A DNA stretch of 64,000 nucleotides from the NCBI RefSeq assembly GCF_002019705.1, contig NZ_KV917377.1:4328593-4392592 (forward strand), read 5' to 3'. Under the pieces are notes generated by a model. That model was not told where the DNA came from. It made no database searches and saw nothing but the letters and a program-made list of their open reading frames with translations. The DNA is from Shouchella patagoniensis (GTDB lineage: Bacteria; Bacillota; Bacilli; Bacillales; Bacillaceae_D). Within the stretch, counting starts at the first letter, position 1; each line of letters starts with the position of its first letter. A program made the translations under genes and the position numbers. This document shows positions 16,302 through 24,190 of this stretch, piece by piece.

Positions 16302-17093
16302 TTAAAACCAGTCTTTTCCATGCTTACAAATGAATTGAATCTCTTTTTGATAATGTTCTAGGTGCCCCTCATAAATCATCTTTTGGAATGCCGGGTCGCC
16401 TTCATGAGCCTTTCTTGTCATCAATTGACATAACCCCTCCAAACGTCGCACAACCATTTGTACAAAGTCTTCTTTTACTTCTTCGCCATAAGCGTCAAAA
16501 AACAATTGAATGCGATGTTTTGTATGGCTTGCGTGATCGGAGGCAGTATAAATGGTTTTCTCGCCATTTTCCGTATAAACAAGCCGACTTAATGGTGCGC
16601 ATGTATAAAGCGTGTAGGCAATGTCCCAAAGCCGTGGACCTGGACCAGCAACATCAAAATCAATAATACCGACTGGTTTTTTATGATTGAAAATGATGTT
16701 ATAAATCGCAAAATCATTATGGCATAAGACCTCATGGTTGGTTGGGGTGTTATCAATTGGTGGCCAATCATCTTTATATGAAAAATCGCTAACCGCATCA
16801 TGGTAAAGACGCAACATGTTGGCAATTTCAACTAAAGCTTCATCAGACCAGATGTATCCATTAAAAGGGTCGTGACCTGCCACACCTTCAATATAAGATA
16901 AAATTTCCCTTCCTTTATGATCAATCCCTAAAAACCTTGATGCGTATCGGTATCCTTTGTTCTCTAAATGTTGTAAGAGTGTATGAACCCGCGCGCTTTC
17001 AGGTTTTAACCGACGTCGGATTGTATCCCCTAAACGATACACGTCAGAGACATTCCCACCTGCCAGTAATTCCTCATTCATATCATTTGTCAT
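16302..17093 (-). CDS. APH-family phosphotransferase
   Basis: A 263-residue kinase-like enzyme. The catalytic loop reads HND at 125-127 (VLCHNDFAIYNIIF), and the metal-binding motif is DFD at 145-147 (GIIDFDVAGPGPRLWDIAY), both diagnostic of the aminoglycoside-phosphotransferase superfamily. The N-terminal ATP-binding lobe is short (GGNVSDVYRLGDTIRR). Start ATG follows AAGGAGGGG. Many chromosomal APH-like proteins phosphorylate sugars, choline or drugs; I would not call this an aminoglycoside resistance gene on sequence alone. Confidence 0.85.
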   Translation of the reverse strand: MTNDMNEELLAGGNVSDVYRLGDTIRRRLKPESARVHTLLQHLENKGYRYASRFLGIDHKGREILSYIEGVAGHDPFNGYIWSDEALVEIANMLRLYHDAVSDFSYKDDWPPIDNTPTNHEVLCHNDFAIYNIIFNHKKPVGIIDFDVAGPGPRLWDIAYTLYTCAPLSRLVYTENGEKTIYTASDHASHTKHRIQLFFDAYGEEVKEDFVQMVVRRLEGLCQLMTRKAHEGDPAFQKMIYEGHLEHYQKEIQFICKHGKDWF

Positions 17094-17298
17094 AAAACCC
17101 CTCCTTAAAAAGTGCTCCTACGAAGAATTCGACTATGGGAAAGAATAACCTTTTTCTTTAGCGATGACCAAGCAGCGTATGTTGTAATTTTTGCAGAAGA
17201 GCCAGATGTTCTTTGTGTGTTTTTAGTCAAAAAATAAAAAAAGAATTGGTATTCCATTTTAGTTCATATTACGCTAAAACAAGAAAGGGGGCATGGTG

Positions 17299-17763
17299 AT
17301 GGAGTTGTCAATTGAAACAATCCCAGCGTCTAGAATTGCGTATTTCAGAAGCATTGGTGAATATGGTAGTAGGCAAAACAAGGAGGCGATGGAGAGTTTA
17401 AAAACATGGGCAATACAAAACAATCTTTTAACCAATTCAACGATACTAGGCATTCCTCAAGATGATCCGAGTCAAACGCCAAAAGAAGAATGCCGTTATG
17501 ATGTTTGTCTTCTCATTGACAATGATTTTAATGTAACTGAACCAGCGAAATTCGGTCAATTTGGTGGTGGGACGTACGCTGTTTTCTTAGTTAAACACAC
17601 AAGCGAAGCTCTGGCGGATTTCTGGAATCGTCTGTTTACGATCATTAATAAAAACGGGTTACATATGAAACAACAACCGATTATAGAAAGATATACTGCG
17701 GAGATGCTTGAAAAAGAGTTGTGTGAACTCCTCGTGCCAGTCGAGCATCACGGGGCAAATTGA
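17299..17763 (+). CDS. GyrI-like small-molecule-binding protein
   Basis: A 154-residue protein of the GyrI-like / AraC effector-binding fold. Typical pieces are ETIPASRIAYFRSIGEYGS, ILGIPQDDPSQTPKEECRYDVCLLID, FGGGTYAVFLVKHTSEALADFWNRLF and PIIERYTAE. There is no DNA-binding domain, so it is a stand-alone binding protein. ATG 17293 is too close to GGGGG; ATG 17299 is 7 bases away and is preferred. Such proteins bind cationic hydrophobic compounds, some hydrolysing them. It is a single-gene unit followed by a terminator. Confidence 0.8.
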   Translation: MELSIETIPASRIAYFRSIGEYGSRQNKEAMESLKTWAIQNNLLTNSTILGIPQDDPSQTPKEECRYDVCLLIDNDFNVTEPAKFGQFGGGTYAVFLVKHTSEALADFWNRLFTIINKNGLHMKQQPIIERYTAEMLEKELCELLVPVEHHGAN

Positions 17764-17792
17764 AAGGAGGTTGACGAAGTCATGCATAAGAA

Positions 17793-17822
17793 AAAAGTCG
17801 ACAATGATTGCCGACTTTTTTT
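17793..17822. terminator. Bidirectional terminator
   Basis: AAAAGTCG and CGACTTTT flank an 11-base loop, with A-run before and T-run after. It serves the GyrI-like gene and the converging DUF2187 gene. Confidence 0.75.
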
Positions 17823-17823
17823 C

Positions 17824-18033
17824 TTATATTTTTTTATATTCACTGTGTCTGACACCTGATATGAAGGGTGTGCCATCTCCGAGTGCAGTGTCATCAAAAC
17901 GAACGGAACATGTATTAACGTGAACATTCACTACTTCTCCGCTATGACCTTTGTAATCACCACGCTCAACTTTTATTCTGTCGCCAATTACTACATCAAT
18001 GACTTGCTCGTTTGATTCAGCCACAATCATCAC
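17824..18033 (-). CDS. DUF2187 (YkvS-like) small protein
   Basis: A 69-residue protein with a KOW-like core: IGDRIKVERGDYKGHSGEVVNVHVNTCSVRF, then DTALGDGTPFISGVRHSEYKKI. This is the DUF2187 pattern common in Bacillus. It is probably a small SH3-like fold with nucleic-acid or ribosome contact; the function is not established. It shares its terminator with the converging gene at 17299. Confidence 0.75.
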   Translation of the reverse strand: MMIVAESNEQVIDVVIGDRIKVERGDYKGHSGEVVNVHVNTCSVRFDDTALGDGTPFISGVRHSEYKKI

Positions 18034-18262
18034 ACTCCGTTTAACTAAATCTATATTTTAAGGATTGTTTCTTAGTTTCATTAGAAGACAAAAGAGGATA
18101 TAGAAGCTTAAATTGCCTAAATGAATCCCTAAGCGTTTTTAGTTTATATGCAACTAGCCAAAAGTTCAAGCGATACTATTTAATTAAATGACAAAATCTT
18201 GAACGTTTATGATTTGCTAAAGAGTCAATATGGTTAATCCCTCTAATAACAGGTTTAAGCAA

Positions 18263-18955
18263 TCAATCTGCTTCGCACATCCATCCACCGAAAAGACCAG
18301 TGGAGTAAAAGCGGGTTACATTTGTAAACCCGGCTTCTTTTAGTAATGCAATCAATTGATCTTCTGGAGTAAATGAAAGGTTCATGATTGTTTTGCCCAT
18401 TCCATTTACTTTGGTTTGATCAAATCCGTTATCGAGGAAGAAACTTTTCCAAATCTCGATTCGTTGCTGAAGTTCGGCGCTGTCACGATCCCCATAGGCA
18501 GTGACGAGAACAAATGGTGCTCCGCTGCTGACCCGTTTTCGAATTTGGTTTAATAAAGCTCGTTTTTGGTCGTATTCCTCGATAAACTGCAAAACAAGAA
18601 TACAACTAACCCCATCAAACATGGTTTCTGTTGCTGGAAGGTCGTTCAATGTTCCTTGAATGAGGCTCACGCGTTTTTCCAAGCCAAGTGTATCCACTTT
18701 CTCTTGTGCCATAGCAAGCATTTCTTCGGAAGGATCAATGCCAGTGAAAGACCATGTTGGGTTTGATGGTCCCCATGTCGCTAGCTCATTACCGCCCCCG
18801 GCACCTACGATGAGTAGAGAGGCGTCTTGATTTATAAATTGAGCACGGAAATACGATTGAATCATCTTAAATAATCCATCATAAGTCGGAATGGACATGC
18901 GCGCATTTTTCTCGTACGCTCCTGATTTTATCTGTTCATCTGATCGATCATTCAT
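18263..18955 (-). CDS. Class I SAM-dependent methyltransferase
   Basis: A 230-residue enzyme. Motif I is LLIVGAGGGNELATW (47-61), followed by the acidic strand end WSFTGIDPSEEMLAMA, and a motif-IV-like FDGVSCILVLQFI. The acceptor cannot be read. The C-terminal segment (FTPEDQLIALLKEAGFTNVTRFYSTGLFGGWMCEA) is the usual last helix and strand. Single gene, intact. Confidence 0.85.
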   Translation of the reverse strand: MNDRSDEQIKSGAYEKNARMSIPTYDGLFKMIQSYFRAQFINQDASLLIVGAGGGNELATWGPSNPTWSFTGIDPSEEMLAMAQEKVDTLGLEKRVSLIQGTLNDLPATETMFDGVSCILVLQFIEEYDQKRALLNQIRKRVSSGAPFVLVTAYGDRDSAELQQRIEIWKSFFLDNGFDQTKVNGMGKTIMNLSFTPEDQLIALLKEAGFTNVTRFYSTGLFGGWMCEAD

Positions 18956-19105
18956 GTATTGTACCCTCGCTTTGTTATTAGGTATATTAAAGACTCTTAA
19001 TATCTGTAATATAACTTAAGGGAGAGATAAACGCAATGAATCTGTTCTTTCTTTCCGTTTAACGAACAAAACACTCCTCATTGTAGAAGGAGTGCTTGGG
19101 CTCAT

Positions 19106-19578
19106 TTACATTATAGGTAGGAGAGTAGAGTCTTTAATCTCTCGTAAGACTAAGCTCGTTTGTATTGTTGTGACTCCGATTTTGTTGATTTCTCTTATAA
19201 AAGACTCTAGTTCTTTTCGATTTCTGCAAACAATTTTTAGTAGATAATCGTATTCTCCAGTTAAGCAATGACATTCCAATACTTCTGGCATTGTCCGTAA
19301 AGCTTCTTCGAGCGTATTTAATTGATCTGCTTGATGAATATGCGTATTAATGAATACAAAGCACAACAAGTCGAACCCTAATTTTTCTTGATTCAGAATC
19401 GCTACTTGTCTTTTAATGAATCCATCATTCTCCAAACGTTTAATCCAGAGATGTACGGCTGGAGGAGATAAATTGATTCGTTAGAAATATCGATATTACT
19501 AATTTTCTCTTCGTTTTGTAATAATTTCAGAATCTGAATGTCGACGGCATCTAATACTTTGCTTGTAACGGATTCCAT
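19106..19578 (-). pseudogene. Lrp/AsnC-family regulator, frameshifted
   Basis: From ATG 19578 the frame reads MESVTSKVLDAVDIQILKLLQNEEKISNIDISNE, the start of an Lrp helix-turn-helix. It then loses frame. Another frame continues INLSPPAVHLWIKRLENDGFIKRQVAILN and the ligand-binding (RAM) domain to 19106. The break lies at GAATC (about 19475-19479): one extra A would give NEINLSPPAV, as the family expects. So there is a 1-base deletion in the recognition-helix region. It lies next to a truncated EamA exporter, its likely former target. Confidence 0.8.
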
Positions 19579-19586
19579 CTTGGTTC

Positions 19587-19808
19587 ACTAGGGGCCAACA
19601 CGTCTGGTTGTTTTTGAACTTGAATCCCGTTTTTACAGCAATCCTTGCTTCTTTGCTATTAGGGGAGACGATGACATGGATTCAAGGAGTCGGCAGTCTC
19701 GTTGTTATTTCTGGTTGCTTCTTATTTGCACATTTTAAAACAAAGAAGAGAGCTTTTGGCGGAGGAGCAATAAGAACTGCGTTCGCAAGAAGAAAACAGC
19801 TACCATGA
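19587..19808 (+). pseudogene. 3' fragment of an EamA/DMT-family transporter
   Basis: The frame reads LFLNLNPVFTAILASLLLGE, then TWIQGVGSLVVISGCFLF, the last two membrane segments of EamA exporters. About 240 residues are missing: the frame begins only a few bases from the start of the lrp pseudogene. The 5' part and promoter were deleted. Lrp and EamA genes are often divergent neighbours, so this looks like a once-working pair that collapsed. A hairpin with ACAGCTAC/GTAGCTGT (19797-19820) follows as terminator. Confidence 0.75.
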
Positions 19809-19902
19809 GACTGTAGCTGTTTATTCTCGCCTTTTTCCACATGAAGTTGTTGTTAAAATGCTCCAATCAGAAGGGTGTTGTTTTATTTTTATTATATTTG
19901 TT

Positions 19903-20247
19903 TTATCTGTAGTAGCGTAATAGCGTCTGAACACAAGGAATGAGTATCATTGCCCCGCAAAAAAACGCCCAAAGCAGACTAACCACCGGATGAAATGTAG
20001 GAGTAAGCAGAGGGATAAGACCTGTGGGAAAGAGGATCATGCCGTATTGAATGAGCTTTTTACCACCATAATGGTTGATTGCATACCACTCTTTCTCACT
20101 AACCGTCCCTTTAAAAGTCATTCCATAGAAATGATTTGGTTTAACTTTCTTATAATAAAGAGGAATTCCAAGCAAGCAGACAAGGAGACCTAAAACAAAA
20201 CTTGAAACCGCCTCTGCGATATTTGCCATTTTATCACGCCCAAACAT
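19903..20247 (-). CDS. SdpI-like small membrane protein
   Basis: A 114-residue membrane protein. Residues 35-65 (KVKPNHFYGMTFKGTVSEKEWYAINHYGGKKLI) match the conserved SdpI/YfhL-type signature, in which a glycine-turn motif is followed by W(Y)xxN and GxK. Three or four hydrophobic segments. The start could be ATG 20247 or the seventh residue, Met; neither has a strong ribosome site. SdpI is the immunity protein to SdpC in B. subtilis, but the signature is also in unlinked proteins and no SdpC-like gene is near, so immunity is not implied. Confidence 0.65.
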   Translation of the reverse strand: MFGRDKMANIAEAVSSFVLGLLVCLLGIPLYYKKVKPNHFYGMTFKGTVSEKEWYAINHYGGKKLIQYGMILFPTGLIPLLTPTFHPVVSLLWAFFCGAMILIPCVQTLLRYYR

Positions 20248-20380
20248 AATGAAGGTACGTTTATCTTAGTAGGTATTCAAAGGAATGTTTCTTGGAGTTG
20301 ATGTCTTAAATCTCGCTCCAACTCCTATTGCTTAAGGAAAGTGTACCATATTAATTGGTCATACGTTTAATATAAATGAG

Positions 20381-20417
20381 CCCCTGTATCCTTAGTTACT
20401 AAAGGTACAGGGGTTAT
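20381..20417. terminator. Terminator hairpin
   Basis: CCCCTGTA (20381-20388) pairs with TACAGGGG (20406-20413), with CCTT/AAGG extending inside. It lies just after the TetR gene stop and works on the minus strand. Confidence 0.65.
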
Positions 20418-20425
20418 TTCTATTA

Positions 20426-21061
20426 TCAACTGGTCTGGTTTGTTTCTGTCTTAAGACACACGAGGCGATCCATGTGGTTGGTTAGTATAGATACGAGATT
20501 TGTAGCTTCCTTGTTTTTTAACCATTTTTCAATTGAGATACGAAAGGCAGACATATAAAGAGCAACAAGAAAGTGGAGCTCCTGCTCGTCGGTATTCTCC
20601 AAATAAGCATGTAGTTCGTTTCGTATAACGGGTTCTGATTCAAGCAATGTATATAGAAATAAGGACGAAACGGACGACGCTTGCATGGCAATTTCATAAC
20701 GAATAAGAAAGTTAGTACGTTCATTCTGGTACTTATTGGCTAGGTCATAAAAAATAGCATGAAGCGCAGTATGAGGCGATGCCGTTGTTTTTATTTGTTT
20801 GATTGAGTGTGAAATCTCCTTTTGTGTCGTGTGTAGAAAACGTGTAAGGACTTCTTCTTTTGATGAAAAATAACGGAAAAAGGTGCGCGATGACAACATG
20901 ACTTCGTCTGCAATCTCTTTAATCGATGTTTGTTCATACCCTTTTTGTTGGAAAAGGTGGAGCGCTGCTTCTTCTATGTTTAGTTGAGCTTGGCGTTTTT
21001 TGCGTTCTCTTAAACTAAGGGAATTTAACTCCTCTTGCGGGGATGGTTTTTTATTCGTCAT
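20426..21061 (-). CDS. TetR-family regulator, divergent from P450
   Basis: A 211-residue regulator. Residues 19-75 are the TetR helix-turn-helix (QAQLNIEEAALHLFQQKGYEQTSIKEIADEVMLSSRTFFRYFSSKEEVLTRFL). The ligand domain is variable. It is divergent from a cytochrome P450 gene with about 150 bases between the starts; TTGT and ACAA half-sites around 21110-21130 could be an operator. It probably represses itself and the P450. Confidence 0.85.
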   Translation of the reverse strand: MTNKKPSPQEELNSLSLRERKKRQAQLNIEEAALHLFQQKGYEQTSIKEIADEVMLSSRTFFRYFSSKEEVLTRFLHTTQKEISHSIKQIKTTASPHTALHAIFYDLANKYQNERTNFLIRYEIAMQASSVSSLFLYTLLESEPVIRNELHAYLENTDEQELHFLVALYMSAFRISIEKWLKNKEATNLVSILTNHMDRLVCLKTETNQTS

Positions 21062-21213
21062 AGTGAATTTGTCCTCCGTTGACTTTTGTCATTCAGTGAC
21101 ATTATACTTCTTGTACACGTTATTAACAAGGTGTAAACCGATAACGTAGCAATGCTTATTTAACCTTTTTTCAGGAAGACCAACTCTTATCAATATTGGA
21201 AAGGAAGGTCGTC

Positions 21214-22473
21214 ATGAACCAATCAAACGATGCTATTCAAGAAAAACTGTTACATGTATTAAGTGGTAAAAGCGAAGAAGATCCATTCTCTGTTTTCGCA
21301 GAGGTGCGGCAAGAAGGAGCCGTTATGCCAATTCCAAATCCAATGGGTGGCGGAGACAGGCAAGCATGGGTCGTGACGCATATGGACGAGGCAATGCAGG
21401 TTTTAAAGAATCATCATCGTTTTACTGTAGACCCGAGCTCAATTGATAGCAATCGTCATATTCGAGATCACATCGCAAGCACGGTTGATTCCTCAGCACC
21501 GCAGACGTTTTTTACGGGAAAGTCGATGCTTTTTGTTGACGAGCCCGATCATCGCCGGTTGCGTAAACTTGTATCGAAAGCTTTTACCCCTCGATATATG
21601 GAAAGCCTACGGCCTCGCGTGCAAGAAATTGCTGATGAATTACTTGATCAAGTTCAAGCAAAAGGAGAAATGGATCTTGTCAAAGACTATGCGTATCCAT
21701 TGCCAATCAATGTCATATCAGAAATGCTTGGGGTGCCACAATCTGACCGAGCAGAGTTGCAAAGCTGGTCATCGGCGATATCAAATGGGTTAGGCTACGG
21801 ACGACAAGATCCAACCGCCGTTGCAAATATGCAAGCGTTTGGCGAATACACGGCTCAGCTTGTACGAGATAAACGTAAGAGTCCTGAGGATGATTTGATT
21901 AGCCAGTTAATCGCGATTGAAGAAGAAGGGGATCGGTTAAGCGAAGAGGAATTAATCTCGATGATTACGCTCTTAATCTTTGCTGGGCATGAAACGACTT
22001 CGAATTTAATTGCGACTGGAACGATGATGCTGCTCGATAATCCAGAACAGCTTGATAAAGTGAAAGCGGATCTTAATCTTGTTCCTGGTGCGGTTGAAGA
22101 ATTGTTACGATTTAATGGGCCATCAACAACTACTGGACCGCGATTCGCAACGGAAGATATTGAGCTTGGGGGACAGCCAATTAAAAAAGGCGATATGATT
22201 CTTGTGATGGTAAAGGCGGCGAATCGTGATGAAAACAAGTTTACAGAACCAGAGGATCTGGAAATTATCCGTAAAGTTGATCGTCATTTAGCCTTCGGAC
22301 AAGGCATCCATATGTGTTTAGGTGCACCACTTGCTCGAATTGAAGGAGACGTAGCATTTACTACTTTATTAAAAAGAATGCCGAATCTTAGACTCGGTAT
22401 TCCACGTAAAGACGTGACATGGCATTTCGCCTTATCTTCGCAAGGGCTCGGTTCATTGCCTCTTTCGTTTTAA
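21214..22473 (+). CDS. Cytochrome P450
   Basis: A 419-residue soluble bacterial P450. ATG 21214 follows AAAGGAAGG; the longer frame (TTG 21196) starts inside that site. Key features: I-helix oxygen-binding motif AGHET (257-261), ExxR with E296 and R299, and heme loop FGQGIHMCLGAPLAR with proximal Cys368. The overall pattern is of the CYP107-like clan found in Bacillus. It oxidises a small hydrophobic substrate and needs ferredoxin and a reductase, neither of which is encoded next to it. It is divergent from a TetR gene. Confidence 0.92.
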   Translation: MNQSNDAIQEKLLHVLSGKSEEDPFSVFAEVRQEGAVMPIPNPMGGGDRQAWVVTHMDEAMQVLKNHHRFTVDPSSIDSNRHIRDHIASTVDSSAPQTFFTGKSMLFVDEPDHRRLRKLVSKAFTPRYMESLRPRVQEIADELLDQVQAKGEMDLVKDYAYPLPINVISEMLGVPQSDRAELQSWSSAISNGLGYGRQDPTAVANMQAFGEYTAQLVRDKRKSPEDDLISQLIAIEEEGDRLSEEELISMITLLIFAGHETTSNLIATGTMMLLDNPEQLDKVKADLNLVPGAVEELLRFNGPSTTTGPRFATEDIELGGQPIKKGDMILVMVKAANRDENKFTEPEDLEIIRKVDRHLAFGQGIHMCLGAPLARIEGDVAFTTLLKRMPNLRLGIPRKDVTWHFALSSQGLGSLPLSF

Positions 22474-22504
22474 CTAAGGACACCACAATAAATGAAACAA
22501 AAAA

Positions 22505-22532
22505 AGCTTGTCGACCGTTTTGTCGACAAGCT
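22505..22532. terminator. Bidirectional terminator
   Basis: AGCTTGTCGAC (22505-22515) and GTCGACAAGCT (22522-22532) make an 11-bp perfect stem. The A-run upstream gives a T-run for the minus-strand CitMHS gene; the plus side serves the P450. Confidence 0.8.
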
Positions 22533-22576
22533 GATACCTTTTTGTATGAAGGAAGGTGTCTTTTGTTTATCCGTAT

Positions 22577-23902
22577 TTAAATGACCCCGATCAACCAAGC
22601 AATCAACACCATGATAATACTGAATCCCCAGAACCAGAAGAACGCATAGCGGATGTATTTACCCATATCAATTCCAGCTAGGCCGACAGCGAGCCATACG
22701 GCCGGAGCAAGGGGACTAATAAATGTACCGACAACATTACCAATCATCATTGCATATCCAGTTGAGGTGCTGGCAACGCCAACTTCAGTTGTAATGCTTT
22801 CAACGATTGGAAATAATGCGTAATAATAAGCATCCGTGCTAGTAAGCATATCAAATGGTACACCAAGTAGCCCGATAATAATGTGCAGAATCGGTAGAAT
22901 TGCTGCTGGTAAAATTTCAATACTATCAACAGCAATCGATTCAAGCATACCAGAACCGTTCATGATCCCGAGAAATGTTCCAGCGGCTAATATGACTGCA
23001 GCCATAAGTAAAGCACTCGGTGAGTGTGCTTTGACCCGGTCCATTTGTGTTTGTACATTTGGATAATTAACAACAAGAGCAAGAACTAATCCAATCATGA
23101 ATGTATAGCCAGCAGGTAAGAAATTCCCAACTAATAATACTAGAACAGCGATGAAAATGAGAGCGTTGATCCAGATTAAATTGTATCGTTTTAGCTCTGC
23201 TTCACCGTTGTTACTAATGGCTGAGAGTGCTTCCTTTAATTCCTCTTCTCCCATTGTGCTAGCAGCTGCCTCACCAAATGCGAATTTCTGAATCCGTTTC
23301 TTTTCTCGTACGCCTAATATAAAACCTAGACTCAAAACAAGAATGAGACCGATGATTTGCATTGGAATAAGAGGATACCAAAGTTCAACAGGGCTTATTT
23401 CAAGAACAGATGCTACACGTCCAGTAGGTCCGCCCCACGGAACCATATTCATAATCCCCGCACTAATTCCGACAAGCATAACCAATAAATAGGGACTCAT
23501 TTGTAAACGCTTGTACAAAGGGAGAAGCGCTGGGATTGTTAATAAAAACGTCGTTGCCCCTGCACCATCCAGGTGCGCAACAGATCCAATTGCTGCTGTA
23601 CCAACTGCAACGGTAACAACATTGCCTTTTGTTAGTTTGACCATCCCTTTAATAATCGGTTCAAAGAATCCTGTATCTTGCAAGACTCCAAAAAACAAAA
23701 TAGCAAATATAAACATAATGGCAACGTTTAAGACTTGATCAATGCCAGCTTCAAAAAAATCAGTTATTTCTGTTATGCCAAAACCTGCAAGGAAGGCTCC
23801 AATTAAAGGAACAGCGACCATGGCCACAATAGGGCTTGCTTTGCCCCAAACAAGTAAAGCAACAATAATTAGAATGATGGAGATACCAATAATACTTAAC
23901 AT
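22577..23902 (-). CDS. CitMHS-family citrate/metal transporter
   Basis: A 441-residue, 11-12-helix carrier. MLSIIGISIILIIVALLVWGKASPIVAMV at the N-terminus, AHLDGAGATTFLLTIPALLPLYKRLQMSP, and NMVPWGGPTGRVASVL are CitMHS signatures. A polar loop (about 205-235) separates the halves. Members import citrate complexed with Mg2+ or Ca2+ plus a proton. No citrate-metabolism gene or two-component system is adjacent, so the substrate is by family only. Intact, single gene. Confidence 0.85.
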   Translation of the reverse strand: MLSIIGISIILIIVALLVWGKASPIVAMVAVPLIGAFLAGFGITEITDFFEAGIDQVLNVAIMFIFAILFFGVLQDTGFFEPIIKGMVKLTKGNVVTVAVGTAAIGSVAHLDGAGATTFLLTIPALLPLYKRLQMSPYLLVMLVGISAGIMNMVPWGGPTGRVASVLEISPVELWYPLIPMQIIGLILVLSLGFILGVREKKRIQKFAFGEAAASTMGEEELKEALSAISNNGEAELKRYNLIWINALIFIAVLVLLVGNFLPAGYTFMIGLVLALVVNYPNVQTQMDRVKAHSPSALLMAAVILAAGTFLGIMNGSGMLESIAVDSIEILPAAILPILHIIIGLLGVPFDMLTSTDAYYYALFPIVESITTEVGVASTSTGYAMMIGNVVGTFISPLAPAVWLAVGLAGIDMGKYIRYAFFWFWGFSIIMVLIAWLIGVI

Positions 23903-24190
23903 GTAAATTCCTCCTGGTGCATCGTCATAAAAATCTTTATGTTTGCGCTTACATTAATATTGTATAAACCTATCATACGAGAAGTAAGATAACTATTTAT
24001 ATTTATTGAGAGTTTATTGTTCATTCTGTTCATGGGTTAAACCACATTTACAATGAGAAGCTTGTAACAACTTCTCCATATTTTTATCTTATAAAGGCAT
24101 ATGATTCCTACATCAAGTATGTTAGGTTGTAAAAGACTCTACGGTTTTTTAAACGACTTATAAGTTCTTGGTGTGTTAGGAGGAAAACAT

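Noticed and set aside
16302..17093. Aminoglycoside resistance gene
   Set aside because: APH fold is clear, but chromosomal context and lack of a mobile setting do not support drug resistance specifically.
19903..20247. SdpI-like protein as a bacteriocin immunity gene
   Set aside because: No SdpC-like or SdpR-like gene is adjacent; signature alone does not show immunity.
21855..22238. 127-residue minus-strand frame
   Set aside because: Lies wholly inside the cytochrome P450 gene and lacks any start signal.
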